From UBA2882 sp045542735 (GTDB taxonomy: Bacteria > Bacillota > Clostridia > Lachnospirales > Lachnospiraceae), in NCBI GenBank assembly GCA_045542735.1, contig JAZQLQ010000001.1:77878-141877 (forward strand): a DNA stretch of 64,000 nt, written 5' to 3'. The position numbers and the translations under genes were made by a program. Of the stretch, positions 35,372 to 44,873 are shown in pieces (within the stretch, counting starts at the first letter, position 1; every line of letters starts with the position of its first letter). The notes beneath the pieces are model-generated. The model was not told the origin of the DNA. It did no database searches and saw nothing but the letters and a program-made list of their open reading frames with translations.

Positions 35372-36655
35372 ATGACAGAATCAGCAGCGATTTACAAACA
35401 ACTGGGAATTGATGAAGATATCTATAACTTAGGAGAAAACTGGTGTGAAAAACTGGAAGAGCGCTTTGATGCCATTGACCGTATTGCAGAATACAATCAA
35501 TTAAAAGTTATTAAAGCTATGCAGGATGCAAGGGTTTCCGAAGCCTGTCTCCTTGGGACCAACGGATACGGCTATAACGATATCGGCCGCGAGACATTAG
35601 AAGCGGTTTATGCAAATATTTTTCATACAGAGGATGCCTTGGTTCGTCCCCAGATTACTTGCGGAACCCATGCATTAGCTTTGGCATTGATGTCCAATGT
35701 GCGTCCCGGTGATGAAATTCTTTCTCCTGTGGGTAAACCCTATGATACCCTGGAAGAAGTAATCGGTATCCGTGATTCCCGTGGAAGTTTAAAAGAATAC
35801 GGTGTCAGCTATGCACAGGTGGATTTACTTCCTGACGGAGAGTTTGATTTTGATGGTATCCGAAAGGCTATCAATGAAAAAACCAAGTTAGTTACCATCC
35901 AACGTTCCAAAGGTTATGAACCACGCAAAACTTTATCTGTCGACCGAATTGGTCAATTAATAAAGTTTATCAAAGAAATCCGTAGTGATATTATTTGTAT
36001 GGTAGATAATTGCTACGGTGAATTTGTAGAGACCATTGAGCCCACTGATGTTGGGGCGGATATGGTAGTTGGTTCTTTGATAAAAAATCCCGGAGGCGGA
36101 TTAGCTCCCATCGGTGGTTATATTGCCGGCAAAAAGGAATGTATTGAGAATGCAGCTTTCCGCCTGACTTCTCCCGGCCTTGGAAAAGAGGTTGGTGCAT
36201 CCCTTGGCGTCTTACCTTCTTTCTATCAGGGATTGTTTTTGGCTCCCACGGTGGTGGCGTCCGCTTTAAAAGGAGCTGTATTTGCGGCTAATATCTTAGA
36301 ATCCTTTGGTTTTGCTGTTGTTCCGGATGGGAGCGAAAGCAGACATGATATTATTCAGGCAGTTACCTTCGGTAGTCCGGAAGGCGTCATTGCTTTTTGT
36401 AAAGGTATTCAGGCTGCCGCACCGGTAGACAGTTTTGTGACACCGGAACCTTGGGATATGCCCGGGTATGATAGCCAGGTAATTATGGCGGCAGGTGCTT
36501 TTGTTTCGGGAAGTTCCATTGAATTATCTGCAGATGGTCCCATTAAACCACCGTATGCGGTATATTTTCAGGGTGGGCTTACCTTCCCCCATGCCAAATT
36601 CGGTATCTTAAAAGCAGTGCAGGAATTGAAAAATTCTGGCGTAATTTCACTATGA
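35372..36655 (+). CDS. PLP-dependent methionine gamma-lyase-family protein (YnbB / 'aluminium resistance')
   Basis: A 427-residue fold-type-I PLP enzyme of the group annotated methionine gamma-lyase family or aluminium-resistance protein (Bacillus YnbB). The cofactor region is recognisable: QITCGTHALALAL near residue 95, VDNCYGEFVE for the pyridine-binding aspartate, and GSLIKNPGGGLAPIGGYI containing the probable Schiff-base lysine. The physiological reaction is not established. It starts three bases after miaA with GAGGAT before the ATG and is the last gene of this run. Confidence 0.88.
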   Translation: MTESAAIYKQLGIDEDIYNLGENWCEKLEERFDAIDRIAEYNQLKVIKAMQDARVSEACLLGTNGYGYNDIGRETLEAVYANIFHTEDALVRPQITCGTHALALALMSNVRPGDEILSPVGKPYDTLEEVIGIRDSRGSLKEYGVSYAQVDLLPDGEFDFDGIRKAINEKTKLVTIQRSKGYEPRKTLSVDRIGQLIKFIKEIRSDIICMVDNCYGEFVETIEPTDVGADMVVGSLIKNPGGGLAPIGGYIAGKKECIENAAFRLTSPGLGKEVGASLGVLPSFYQGLFLAPTVVASALKGAVFAANILESFGFAVVPDGSESRHDIIQAVTFGSPEGVIAFCKGIQAAAPVDSFVTPEPWDMPGYDSQVIMAAGAFVSGSSIELSADGPIKPPYAVYFQGGLTFPHAKFGILKAVQELKNSGVISL

Positions 36656-36712
36656 CCGTGGGGCTTTTAGTCGAAAAAAAATCCTCGAAAAAAGTATACA
36701 TATACCGCTGTC

Positions 36713-36721
36713 TGTGATAAT
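36713..36721 (+). promoter_or_regulatory. Possible extended -10 promoter upstream of DUF4321
   Basis: TGTGATAAT at 36713-36721 matches an extended -10 element (TGn plus GATAAT) in the 166-base gap before the DUF4321 gene. No matching -35 hexamer is visible, and no terminator is visible between the preceding stop and this point. Confidence 0.3.
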
Positions 36722-36821
36722 ATACTAGTAGTTGGTGAAAACTTAATGCAAACAACAATATCTATGAAAAAGTTCATGTGTTGAGTTTACATAACATCAA
36801 AAGATAAAACGGAGGTTTCAC

Positions 36822-37061
36822 ATGAGAGGAAAGAATAATTGGGCATGCTTTTTAATGATTTTGGCTGGTATTGTTATTGGTGGATTCATTGGCAGTCTAT
36901 TTCCCAGCACATTCTTAAATTATGGACAAAGTTTCGGCCTTTCATCTCCGTTGGTTCTGGATTTGGGGATTATGGTTTTAACCTTTGGTTTGACCATTAA
37001 GATTACCATCGGTAGTATTCTAGGTATTATTATCGGTATTGTAATCTATCGCTTTTTATAG
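36822..37061 (+). CDS. DUF4321 small membrane protein
   Basis: A 79-residue protein with two hydrophobic helices (about 8-30 and 45-75) separated by a short polar loop. The beginning (NNWACFLMILAGIVIGGFIG) and overall plan match the clostridial DUF4321 family, which often lies just upstream of radC and mreB. Function unknown. A GGAGG site precedes the ATG. Genomic association with the rod-complex genes suggests, without proof, a role near cell elongation. Confidence 0.75.
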   Translation: MRGKNNWACFLMILAGIVIGGFIGSLFPSTFLNYGQSFGLSSPLVLDLGIMVLTFGLTIKITIGSILGIIIGIVIYRFL

Positions 37062-37101
37062 TGTATGTTTGTCCTGTGTTTCGGAGAGAGACAGGAGGAT
37101 T

Positions 37102-37782
37102 ATGAATCAAACATTAACAAATGCAGAAAAACCCTATGACAGATTTTTAAAAGCAGGTCCGGAAGCCTTAACTGACACGGAGCTGCTTGCCATTATTATA
37201 CGCACCGGTCACAAAGGTGCCGATGCCATTAGTCTGGCTAGGGAAATCTTGCAAAAAGCCGGTGATTACGGTATCGCCGGACTTTGTCATCTAAGTATTG
37301 ATGAACTGATGCAAGTCAAAGGAATTGGGGAAATTAAGGCAATCAAAATCAAGTGCATTGCCGAGTTGTCCAATCGTATTATCCGTGCCGGAAAAGGCTC
37401 TGTCATTCGTTTCATGACACCGGCTGATGCTGCATCCTACTACATGGAGCAATTACGTCATCTTGAAAAAGAAGAGTGTGTCTGTGCCTTTTTAGACAGT
37501 TCCATGACATTAATCAAAGACAAAGTGATCAGTGTGGGAACCGTGAATGCATCTTTAATATCCACAAGAGAGATTTTTGTGGAAGCCCTACAGGCCAAAG
37601 CAGTTCATCTGATGTTATTCCACAACCATCCCAGCGGAAATACAACCCCCAGTGCCGAAGATATTTCCTTAACCCGGAAGTTATCCGAAGCATCTGTATT
37701 GATGGACATGCCACTGATGGATCATATTATTATCGGTGACCGTTGTTATTACAGTTTCCGGGAACACAACTTGCTAACATAG
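37102..37782 (+). CDS. radC: RadC-family JAMM/MPN+ protein
   Basis: RadC/YsxA family protein of unknown physiological role; the old DNA-repair assignment is not supported experimentally. The ATG at 37102 has AGGAGG directly upstream and gives 226 residues; the frame open from 37069 lacks a good start. An N-terminal helix-hairpin-helix-like part (LMQVKGIGEIKAIKIK) precedes the JAMM metalloprotease-like domain with motif HNHPSGNTTPSAED. Its position immediately before mreB is conserved in Bacillus and Clostridia. Confidence 0.92.
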   Translation: MNQTLTNAEKPYDRFLKAGPEALTDTELLAIIIRTGHKGADAISLAREILQKAGDYGIAGLCHLSIDELMQVKGIGEIKAIKIKCIAELSNRIIRAGKGSVIRFMTPADAASYYMEQLRHLEKEECVCAFLDSSMTLIKDKVISVGTVNASLISTREIFVEALQAKAVHLMLFHNHPSGNTTPSAEDISLTRKLSEASVLMDMPLMDHIIIGDRCYYSFREHNLLT

Positions 37783-37829
37783 CCCTAATTGGGAATAATA
37801 CATTTTACTACAAGAAAGGAGTACGGAAT

Positions 37830-38852
37830 ATGGCTTCCAGTGCTTATGGTATCGATCTGGGTACCAACAATATTAAAATTTATGCGAAAGGTGAATCCAA
37901 TATCTTTACAGCCAAAAATATGATTGCTGTAAAAGATGGATATCAGGTTTTTGCTTATGGTGATGATGCATTTGAAATGTACGAAAAAGCACCTGCATCC
38001 ATTCAGATATCTTATCCTTTGAGCAATGGTGTTATTGCAGATATCAACAATATGCAAACCCTTATCAAATGCTTTATCAACGATATTTGCAAAGGAAATA
38101 TCAAACCGGCGGATTACTATGTATCGGTTCCTTTTGATGTAACAGAAGTAGAGCGTAGAGCTTTCAATAAATTGATCAAAGATGCCAATGTAAAGGCGAA
38201 AAAGATTATGTTTGTGGAAAAAGCCATTGCCGACGGTCTTGGCATGGACATTGATGTAAAAAATTCCCAGGGTGTATTGGTTGTGGATATCGGTTTTGAT
38301 ACTACCGAAATTTCCATTTTATCCTTAGGTGGTATTGTGCTTAGCCGCATGATTAAAGTCGGTGGTCTCAAATTTGATGATGCCATCCGTAACGCTGTCC
38401 GCAAAGAGTACAATCTGGTTATTGGCGGAAAAACAGCCGAAAAAGTGAAAATGACACTCAATGAACTGGAAGCAGAGGGTAAACCTGCCGTTGTATATGG
38501 TAGGGATATTGTAACCGGACTTCCTGTGGAAAGAGAAATTCCCACAGCATTGATTGATGAAGCATTAAAAGAACATTTTGATACCATTATTGATCAGATT
38601 AAAGTGATTTTGGAGCGTACGCCACCGGAACTTGCTGCTGATATCTACAGACACGGTATTTATTTAACCGGTGGAGCAAGTCAGGTTGCACATCTGGATG
38701 AATTGATTAACGAAGGAACCGGATTAAAAGTAAATGTGGCTGAAAATCCCATTACAAGTGTTGCATTAGGACTTTCCAAGGTTATTACAAATGATAGTTT
38801 TGCTTCAGTCGCACATGATTTTAATACCATAAACAGTAACGGAGGCAACTAA
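37830..38852 (+). CDS. mreB: Rod-shape-determining protein MreB/Mbl
   Basis: Bacterial actin homologue whose membrane-bound filaments orient peptidoglycan synthesis during elongation. The ATG at 37830 with AGAAAGGAG upstream gives 340 residues beginning MASSAYGIDLGTNN, which contains the phosphate-1 loop. Further landmarks are YVSVPFDVTEVERRAF, VVDIGFDTTEISIL (phosphate 2) and YLTGGASQVAHLDEL (adenosine motif). The gene heads mreBCD-pbp2; its stop overlaps the mreC start (TAATG). An assignment to the Mbl or MreBH paralogue cannot be excluded. Confidence 0.95.
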   Translation: MASSAYGIDLGTNNIKIYAKGESNIFTAKNMIAVKDGYQVFAYGDDAFEMYEKAPASIQISYPLSNGVIADINNMQTLIKCFINDICKGNIKPADYYVSVPFDVTEVERRAFNKLIKDANVKAKKIMFVEKAIADGLGMDIDVKNSQGVLVVDIGFDTTEISILSLGGIVLSRMIKVGGLKFDDAIRNAVRKEYNLVIGGKTAEKVKMTLNELEAEGKPAVVYGRDIVTGLPVEREIPTALIDEALKEHFDTIIDQIKVILERTPPELAADIYRHGIYLTGGASQVAHLDELINEGTGLKVNVAENPITSVALGLSKVITNDSFASVAHDFNTINSNGGN

Positions 38853-39709
38853 TGAAACATAAGCGGACATCATTTACTTTACAAAGTAAATATTTGCTGC
38901 TGATTCTGACCGGAATATGTATTGTTTTGATGACGGTTACCTTTACCACCAATTTGTTTTCCGGTGCCTTAGCGACCCTTTCCGGTTATGTGACCATCCC
39001 GTTCCAACGGGGTATCAGCGAAAGCGGTGCTTATCTCTATGAGCGTTCGGAAGAATTGGTACAAATCCGAGATTTGTTGGAAGAGAACCAGCGTTTACAG
39101 GAACAGGTGGATCAGTTAACCATTGAAAACAATACACTGACACAGGAAAAGTATGAATTGAACAACCTGCGCCAGCTTTATGACTTGGATCAGGAATATT
39201 CTGAGTATAAAAAAATTGGGGCACGTGTTATCGGCAAAGATACCGGCAACTGGTTTAATTCTTTTATCATCGACAAGGGAAGTGCTGACGGTATTGCCGT
39301 CGATATGAATGTCATGGCAGGCAGTGGTCTTGTTGGTATCGTCACGGAAGTAGGCGGTAATTGGGCAAGAGTTACCACAATTATCGATGACTCCAGTAAT
39401 GTCAGCGGTATGGTACTTGCTACTGAGGATAACCTGATTGTGAGTGGTGATTTGGAACTGATGAATCAAAACACCATCCGATTCAGTAAATTAATCGATT
39501 CGGAAGACAAAGTCAAAGAAGGAGATAAGGTTGTTACTTCCAATATCAGTGATAAATACCTCCCCGGTCTTTTGATAGGATATATCACATCCATGGATGC
39601 TGATTCCAATAACCTGACACACTCCGGTACCATTACGCCGGCAGTGGATTTTGAACATATGGATGAAGTCTTGGTCATTTTAGATTTGAAACAGCAACCG
39701 GAAGATTAA
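38852..39709 (+). CDS. mreC: Rod-shape-determining protein MreC
   Basis: MreC is a bitopic scaffold that links MreB/MreD to PBP2 and RodA outside the membrane. One N-terminal helix lies at about residues 13-36, followed by a coiled coil (EELVQIRDLLEENQRLQEQ to about 105) and two beta-barrel domains with VIGKDTGNWFNSFIIDKGS and GLVGIVTEVG. Length 285 is standard. GGAGG lies just before the start within the mreB 3' end, so expression is coupled. Confidence 0.95.
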   Translation: MKHKRTSFTLQSKYLLLILTGICIVLMTVTFTTNLFSGALATLSGYVTIPFQRGISESGAYLYERSEELVQIRDLLEENQRLQEQVDQLTIENNTLTQEKYELNNLRQLYDLDQEYSEYKKIGARVIGKDTGNWFNSFIIDKGSADGIAVDMNVMAGSGLVGIVTEVGGNWARVTTIIDDSSNVSGMVLATEDNLIVSGDLELMNQNTIRFSKLIDSEDKVKEGDKVVTSNISDKYLPGLLIGYITSMDADSNNLTHSGTITPAVDFEHMDEVLVILDLKQQPED

Positions 39710-39727
39710 TAAAACGAGGATTGGCAG

Positions 39728-40246
39728 ATGAAAAGAACCATTGGACTTTCGCTAGTTGTAATTTTCAGTTTCATATTGCAAAGTACGGTTTGCCGGTATA
39801 TCGCATTCGGTTCCATTGGTCCGAATTTGCTGATTATTGTTACCGCTTCCTTCGGGTTTATGCTGGGCAAAAAATCCGGTATCATTGCCGGCTTTTTTAT
39901 CGGTTTGCTGGTAGACATCTTTAACGGTGGTGTATTGGGCTTCCATGCATTGCTGTATATGTACATTGGATATTTCAATGGTTTCTTTAAAAGCATGTTT
40001 TTCAAGGACGATTTAAAACTTCAGATTTTATTGGTTGCAGGCAGTGACTTTGTATATGGCATTGTATATTACATACTAATGTTCCTGTTACGTGGACGCT
40101 TTCATATGGGCTATTATCTGACCAATATCATTCTTCCTGAGGTTGTGTATACAGTTCTTTTAACCATTGTATTATTCATTTGTATGACATTGTATTACAA
40201 GATTGCAGACCGCAGAGCAGATAGGAGAAGCAAAGAAATTGCTTAA
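39728..40246 (+). CDS. mreD: Rod-shape-determining protein MreD
   Basis: A 172-residue protein with about five hydrophobic helices, matching MreD of the elongasome. Sequence is weakly conserved in this family; the assignment relies on length, topology (FGSIGPNLLIIVTASFGFMLG, IAGFFIGLLVDIFNGGVLGF) and its position between mreC and pbp2. The last 8 bases overlap the pbp2 start. Confidence 0.9.
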   Translation: MKRTIGLSLVVIFSFILQSTVCRYIAFGSIGPNLLIIVTASFGFMLGKKSGIIAGFFIGLLVDIFNGGVLGFHALLYMYIGYFNGFFKSMFFKDDLKLQILLVAGSDFVYGIVYYILMFLLRGRFHMGYYLTNIILPEVVYTVLLTIVLFICMTLYYKIADRRADRRSKEIA

Positions 40247-43097
40247 AAATATTAAAGATTCCATTGTCAATTTCATAACCTCCAGATACTTTGTCCTAAT
40301 CTTGGCATTTTCTGTTATGTGTGCCATTCTTATACATCGTATTTTTGTCCTTCAGATTGTAAATGGTGCGGAATATCTGGATGAATTTACTCTCAAAATC
40401 CGTAAAGAACGTACCATTGCCAGCAGTAGAGGCAATATTTACGATTGTAACGGTGAATTATTGGCTTACAATGAGTTGGCCTATTCCGTTACCATCGAAG
40501 ACGTATATGAATCCGGCCGTGACAAAAACAAAAATATCAATACAACCATTTATACCTTAATTCAGTTAATTGAACAAAACGGCGATTCTGTTGTCAACGA
40601 TTTTAATATTATTATCGGTGATAACGGTGAATTTGAGTTTGCTGTCAGTGGTACAACATTACAACGTTTTCTTGCTGATATCTATGGACATCCCTATGTG
40701 GAAGACCTTACTTATGAAGAAAAAACCTCCACAGCAGAAGATGTTATTGCATATCTTGCAGGGAAAGATAAATTTGGTATCGGCGAATATGAAGTACCGG
40801 GTGACCGTACAACGGATTTTGTAATTGGAAAAGGTTATTCCAAAGAGATGCTTTTAAAAATAACCACCATCCGGTATGAAATGAGTTTAAACAGTTTCCA
40901 AAAGTATATTCCGACTGTAGTAGCAACTGATGTTTCAGACAAGACAGTTGCGGTTGTAATGGAAAATTCAGCATCCTTAGACGGTGTATCCATTGCTGAA
41001 GATACGGTCCGTAAATATGTAGACAGCATTTATTTTTCCCATATTATCGGTTATACCGGTAAAATCTCCCAAAAGGAATTGGAAGCCTTGTCTGAGACAG
41101 ATGATTCTTATATTATGACCGATGTCATCGGAAAGTCGGGTATTGAGAACTATATGGAATCCTATCTGCAGGGAACCAAAGGCTCCGAAACCGTATATGT
41201 AAACAATCTGGGGAAAGTCATTGAGACCAGTGACCGTATTGAACCACAGGCAGGAAATGATCTTTATCTTACTATTGATAAAGAACTGCAAAAGGCGGTA
41301 TACAATCTGCTGGAACAAAAGATTGCCGGTATTTTGGTTGCTAAGATTAAACCTGTCAAAGAATATATACCGGAAGAAAATGCCTCTGCATCCTCTATTA
41401 TTATTCCTATTGATGATGTTTACTTTGCCTTGATTAATAACAGTATTATTGATATTAATCATTTTGCAGATGAGAATGCAACCGAATTGGAGCAACAAGT
41501 TTATGAATCATTTTCCGTAAAAGAAGCGGAAGTGTTAAATACGCTTGAAAGCCAGTTAAATGACAATCCCATTGCATATAGATCACTTTCCACGGAGTAT
41601 CAGGTTTATAATTCCTATATCACAACACTTTTAAACGAAGACGGAATTATCTTAACCAGTGAAATTGATAGCGATGATCCTATATATCAGGCGTGGCGTA
41701 CACAAGAGACCATCAGTTTAAAAGAATATTTGATGCATGTTATTGCCATGAACTGGATTGACATATCCAAACTTGACTTGGACAGTCAATATTCGGATTC
41801 TGATACAATTTATAGGGCAGTTTTGCAATATGTATTTGAAGAACTGCAAAATGATACAGAGTTTCACAAGAAAATATACAAATACATGATCAAAGAAAAC
41901 CGCTTGACCGGTAAACAGGTTTGTCTGCTTTTATTTGATCAGGGTATTATTACCGGAACCGCGGCAGAAAGAGCCACCGTACAAAACGGCACCATTTCTC
42001 CGTACAACTTTATGCTTGGTAAGATTTCCAATCTGGAGATTACCCCTGCACAGTTGGCGTTGGATCCATGTTCCGGTTCAGTAGTTGTGACAAATGTAAA
42101 TACCGGAGAGGTATTAGCACTTGTTTCTTATCCCGGATATGACAATAACCGTATGTCCAATTCGGAATATTATGCACAGTTAAATACGGATTTGTCCAAA
42201 CCTTTATGGGATTACGCCACACAACAGACCTCGGCTCCCGGTTCGACCTTCAAAATGGTTTCCGCTGCAGCCGCAGCAGAAGAAGGTGTGGTTGGACTTG
42301 GAGAAGATATTCAATGTCGTGGTATATGGGAGACCATTACTCCCCAATCACCGCGTTGCTGGATTTATCCTTCCGCACACGGTATGTTAAACATCGAAGG
42401 TGCCATTCAAAATTCATGTAACTATTATTTTTATGAAGTTGGTTACCGTTTAGGACGTTCCAACGGAACTTATGATACGGAAGTGGGATTAAGAAAGCTG
42501 GCACACTATGCAGACCTCTTTGGTTTGAGTGAAAAATCCGGTGTTGAGATATCCGAAGCCGATCCCAAAGTGTCTGATACGGATGCAGTCCGTTCTGCAA
42601 TCGGACAGGGTACAAACAACTATACAACCGTGGGACTTGCCCGTTATGTAACAACCGTTGCAAACAGTGGCACCTGTTATAACTTGAGTCTGATTGATAA
42701 AGTAACCGACTCAAACGGTAATGTTATTAAAGATTTTTCACCTACTGTGCGCAATACCGTGGAATTTTCACCTTCTACATGGAATTCCATCCACCGAGGT
42801 ATGCGAAGAGTAGTGGAAGATAAAACCTACTATCAGGGTATGACTGTCAGTGTAGCGGGCAAAACCGGAACCGCGCAGGAAAACCGGAACCGCCCCAACC
42901 ATGCGTTATTTGTCAGTTATGCACCCTATGAAAATCCCGAAATCAGTGTAACAACGCGTATAGCCTTTGGTTATACCTCTGATTATGCGGCCCAGCTTAC
43001 ACAGGATGTTTATAAATACTATTACAACCTGGAAGATGTTGATACCTTGATTGACGGTAATGCTACCGATACAGCTAATATTGCAAGTACGGATTAA
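40239..43097 (+). CDS. Class B penicillin-binding protein 2 (elongasome transpeptidase), long form
   Basis: Monofunctional peptidoglycan transpeptidase that partners RodA. I place the start at TTG 40239, ten bases after AGGAGA and overlapping mreD by 8 bases, giving 952 residues. A membrane anchor lies at about residues 14-34, followed by the pedestal with ASSRGNIYDCNGELLAYN. The transpeptidase motifs are Ser669 in STFK, Ser726-Cys-Asn728 and Lys875-Thr-Gly. Typical PBP2 proteins have 600-700 residues; the extra length is mostly an insertion of roughly 220 residues (about 365-590) between the dimerisation/TIDKELQKAV segment and the GSVVVTNVNTGEVLALVSYP segment. It ends 17 bases before minC. 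Confidence 0.92.
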   Translation: MLKNIKDSIVNFITSRYFVLILAFSVMCAILIHRIFVLQIVNGAEYLDEFTLKIRKERTIASSRGNIYDCNGELLAYNELAYSVTIEDVYESGRDKNKNINTTIYTLIQLIEQNGDSVVNDFNIIIGDNGEFEFAVSGTTLQRFLADIYGHPYVEDLTYEEKTSTAEDVIAYLAGKDKFGIGEYEVPGDRTTDFVIGKGYSKEMLLKITTIRYEMSLNSFQKYIPTVVATDVSDKTVAVVMENSASLDGVSIAEDTVRKYVDSIYFSHIIGYTGKISQKELEALSETDDSYIMTDVIGKSGIENYMESYLQGTKGSETVYVNNLGKVIETSDRIEPQAGNDLYLTIDKELQKAVYNLLEQKIAGILVAKIKPVKEYIPEENASASSIIIPIDDVYFALINNSIIDINHFADENATELEQQVYESFSVKEAEVLNTLESQLNDNPIAYRSLSTEYQVYNSYITTLLNEDGIILTSEIDSDDPIYQAWRTQETISLKEYLMHVIAMNWIDISKLDLDSQYSDSDTIYRAVLQYVFEELQNDTEFHKKIYKYMIKENRLTGKQVCLLLFDQGIITGTAAERATVQNGTISPYNFMLGKISNLEITPAQLALDPCSGSVVVTNVNTGEVLALVSYPGYDNNRMSNSEYYAQLNTDLSKPLWDYATQQTSAPGSTFKMVSAAAAAEEGVVGLGEDIQCRGIWETITPQSPRCWIYPSAHGMLNIEGAIQNSCNYYFYEVGYRLGRSNGTYDTEVGLRKLAHYADLFGLSEKSGVEISEADPKVSDTDAVRSAIGQGTNNYTTVGLARYVTTVANSGTCYNLSLIDKVTDSNGNVIKDFSPTVRNTVEFSPSTWNSIHRGMRRVVEDKTYYQGMTVSVAGKTGTAQENRNRPNHALFVSYAPYENPEISVTTRIAFGYTSDYAAQLTQDVYKYYYNLEDVDTLIDGNATDTANIASTD

Positions 43098-43114
43098 AAA
43101 GGAGGTGGCTGCTT

Positions 43115-43798
43115 GTGACCAAACATGTAACACTCAAAAGTTTTCCCGGCGGTATTCGGGTCAAATTGTCCGAAGAACCGGATTTTGAACAAATTTTAAA
43201 AGAAACCGAAGAAAGCTTTCAGGATGCGGCTGCCTTTTTTAAAAATTCATCGGTTGCGTTGCAATTTCAAGGCAGATCATTGACAGAAGAAGAAACAGAC
43301 CGATTGTTAAAGACAATCCAAAAGGTTTGTAATTTACATATTATTTGTCTGGCTTGTACAGACGAAAACACAGAAGAATATTTCACAAAACTGATTGATC
43401 GGACCCGTGCCGATGCGCTTGCAAAAGAGCAGTATGTCCAATTTTACAAAGGCACTTTACGCGATGGCGAAACACTGGAATCTGCTTCCGGCATTATCAT
43501 TATGGGAGATGTACAAAAAGGTGCTGCTGTTATCGCTAAAGGAAGCATCATTGTATTAGGTTCCTTGGAAGGAACTGCATATGCCGGTGCAAACGGAAAC
43601 GCCGACTGCTTTATAGTTGCAGTGCAACTGGATGCCGAACATCTTCGGATTGGTGATATAAAACACAAAAAAAGCCTCAAACAAAAAATTGGCTTAACAG
43701 GCAAAAAGACTCCCAAGATTGTTACTGTTTCAGAAGAAACACTCCTGATTGGGGATATGGACTTTACCAAAGAATTACCGGAATCAATTTCTGTCTGA
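43115..43798 (+). CDS. minC: Septum-site-determining protein MinC
   Basis: MinC inhibits FtsZ assembly away from midcell. The start is GTG at 43115 with GGAGGTGG six bases upstream, giving 227 residues. The N-terminal domain (about 1-105) is divergent, as usual. The C-terminal beta-helix carries the family repeats (LRDGETLESASGIIIMGDVQKGA, quoted here as LRDGETLESASG and IIIMGDVQKGA; then GSIIVLGSLEGTAYAG). Its stop is in a hairpin (43778-43808) before minD. Confidence 0.93.
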   Translation: MTKHVTLKSFPGGIRVKLSEEPDFEQILKETEESFQDAAAFFKNSSVALQFQGRSLTEEETDRLLKTIQKVCNLHIICLACTDENTEEYFTKLIDRTRADALAKEQYVQFYKGTLRDGETLESASGIIIMGDVQKGAAVIAKGSIIVLGSLEGTAYAGANGNADCFIVAVQLDAEHLRIGDIKHKKSLKQKIGLTGKKTPKIVTVSEETLLIGDMDFTKELPESISV

Positions 43799-43808
43799 CA
43801 GATTCCGG
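43778..43808 (+). other. Intercistronic hairpin at the minC/minD junction
   Basis: CCGGAATC (43778-43785) pairs perfectly with GATTCCGG (43801-43808), and an inner CTGT/ACAG (43791-43794 with 43798-43801, one base shared with the outer arm) can extend it. It spans the minC stop codon and is not followed by a T-run, so it is not a standard terminator. It may set mRNA processing or partial read-through into minD. Confidence 0.5.
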
Positions 43809-43837
43809 GGGACGATAATGAAAAAACGGAGGTTTTT

Positions 43838-44629
43838 ATGAGTGAAGTAATTGTCGTCACATCAGGTAAAGGTGGTGTCGGAAAGACTACCACAAGTGCA
43901 AATATCGGAACCGGACTTGCGGTTCTCGGAAAAAAAGTCGTATTAATTGATACGGATATCGGATTACGCAATTTGGATGTTGTTATGGGACTGGAAAACC
44001 GCATTGTATATAATCTTGTGGATGTGGTAGAAGGAAATTGCCGTATTAAGCAGGCCTTAATCAAGGACAAGCGTTTCCCCGGCTTACATTTAATCCCCAG
44101 CGCCCAGACAAGAGATAAGAGTGCCGTTAATCCGGAGCAAATGAAGAAATTGACAGAACAATTAAAAGAACAATTTGATTATATTATTCTGGATTGTCCT
44201 GCCGGCATCGAACAAGGCTTTAAAAATGCCATTGCAGGTGCAGACCGTGCCATTGTAGTGACAACCCCTGAGGTATCCGCCATCCGCGATGCAGATCGGA
44301 TTATCGGACTTTTAAATGCCTATGAAATGGGAAAAGTTGATTTGGTCATTAACAGGTTGCGTCCGGACATGATCAAACGTGGAGATATGATGAGTATTGA
44401 TGATGTGGTTGATATTTTATCCGTCAACTTAATCGGTGCCATTTATGACGATGAAAATATTGTCATTTCCACAAACCACGGTGAACCTCTGGTATGTAGT
44501 GATACGCCTGCAGGAAAAGCATTTATGAATATTTGTAACCGCATCCTCGGAAAAGAAGTGCCGTTATACGCACCCGAAAGGGAAAAATCTATTTGGTTTC
44601 GCATTAATGGTATATTTCAGAAATTGTAG
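43838..44629 (+). CDS. minD: Septum-site-determining ATPase MinD
   Basis: MinD is a ParA-like ATPase that binds the membrane in the ATP state and recruits MinC. The deviant Walker A is GKGGVGKTT at residues 10-18, with the second lysine typical of the group. DTDIGLRNLDVVMGLENR and ILDCPAGIEQGF (Walker B) follow. The C-terminal end (SIWFRINGIFQKL) is an amphipathic membrane-targeting helix. GGAGG precedes the ATG. Length 263. Confidence 0.97.
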   Translation: MSEVIVVTSGKGGVGKTTTSANIGTGLAVLGKKVVLIDTDIGLRNLDVVMGLENRIVYNLVDVVEGNCRIKQALIKDKRFPGLHLIPSAQTRDKSAVNPEQMKKLTEQLKEQFDYIILDCPAGIEQGFKNAIAGADRAIVVTTPEVSAIRDADRIIGLLNAYEMGKVDLVINRLRPDMIKRGDMMSIDDVVDILSVNLIGAIYDDENIVISTNHGEPLVCSDTPAGKAFMNICNRILGKEVPLYAPEREKSIWFRINGIFQKL

Positions 44630-44643
44630 TGGGGGTGTATAGT

Positions 44644-44859
44644 ATGAAAAAATTATGGTTTTTCAGAAAGAAAAAATCAGGTGAGATTGCCAAAGACCGG
44701 TTGAAGATTTTATTGATTTCCGATCGTATTGATTGTTCACCTGAGGTAATGGAAATGATAAAAAAGGATATTTCTAAAATCCTTTGTAAGTACATGCAGA
44801 TTGATACAAGTACATTGGAATTGGAGTTTTCCCGTCGGAAGATCAATGTATTTTGGTAA
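44644..44859 (+). CDS. minE: Cell division topological specificity factor MinE, short
   Basis: MinE stimulates MinD ATPase and drives pole-to-pole oscillation. The ATG at 44644, six bases after GGGGGTG, gives 71 residues; an in-frame GTG at 44629 overlaps the minD stop and would add five residues. The anti-MinCD helix region (AKDRLKILLISDRIDCSPEVM) is recognisable, quoted as AKDRLKILLISDR and IDCSPEVM, and the C-terminal dimerisation part is compact. The presence of MinE rather than DivIVA alone implies an oscillating Min system. Confidence 0.9.
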   Translation: MKKLWFFRKKKSGEIAKDRLKILLISDRIDCSPEVMEMIKKDISKILCKYMQIDTSTLELEFSRRKINVFW

Positions 44860-44873
44860 TAGGAGCCATTGAT

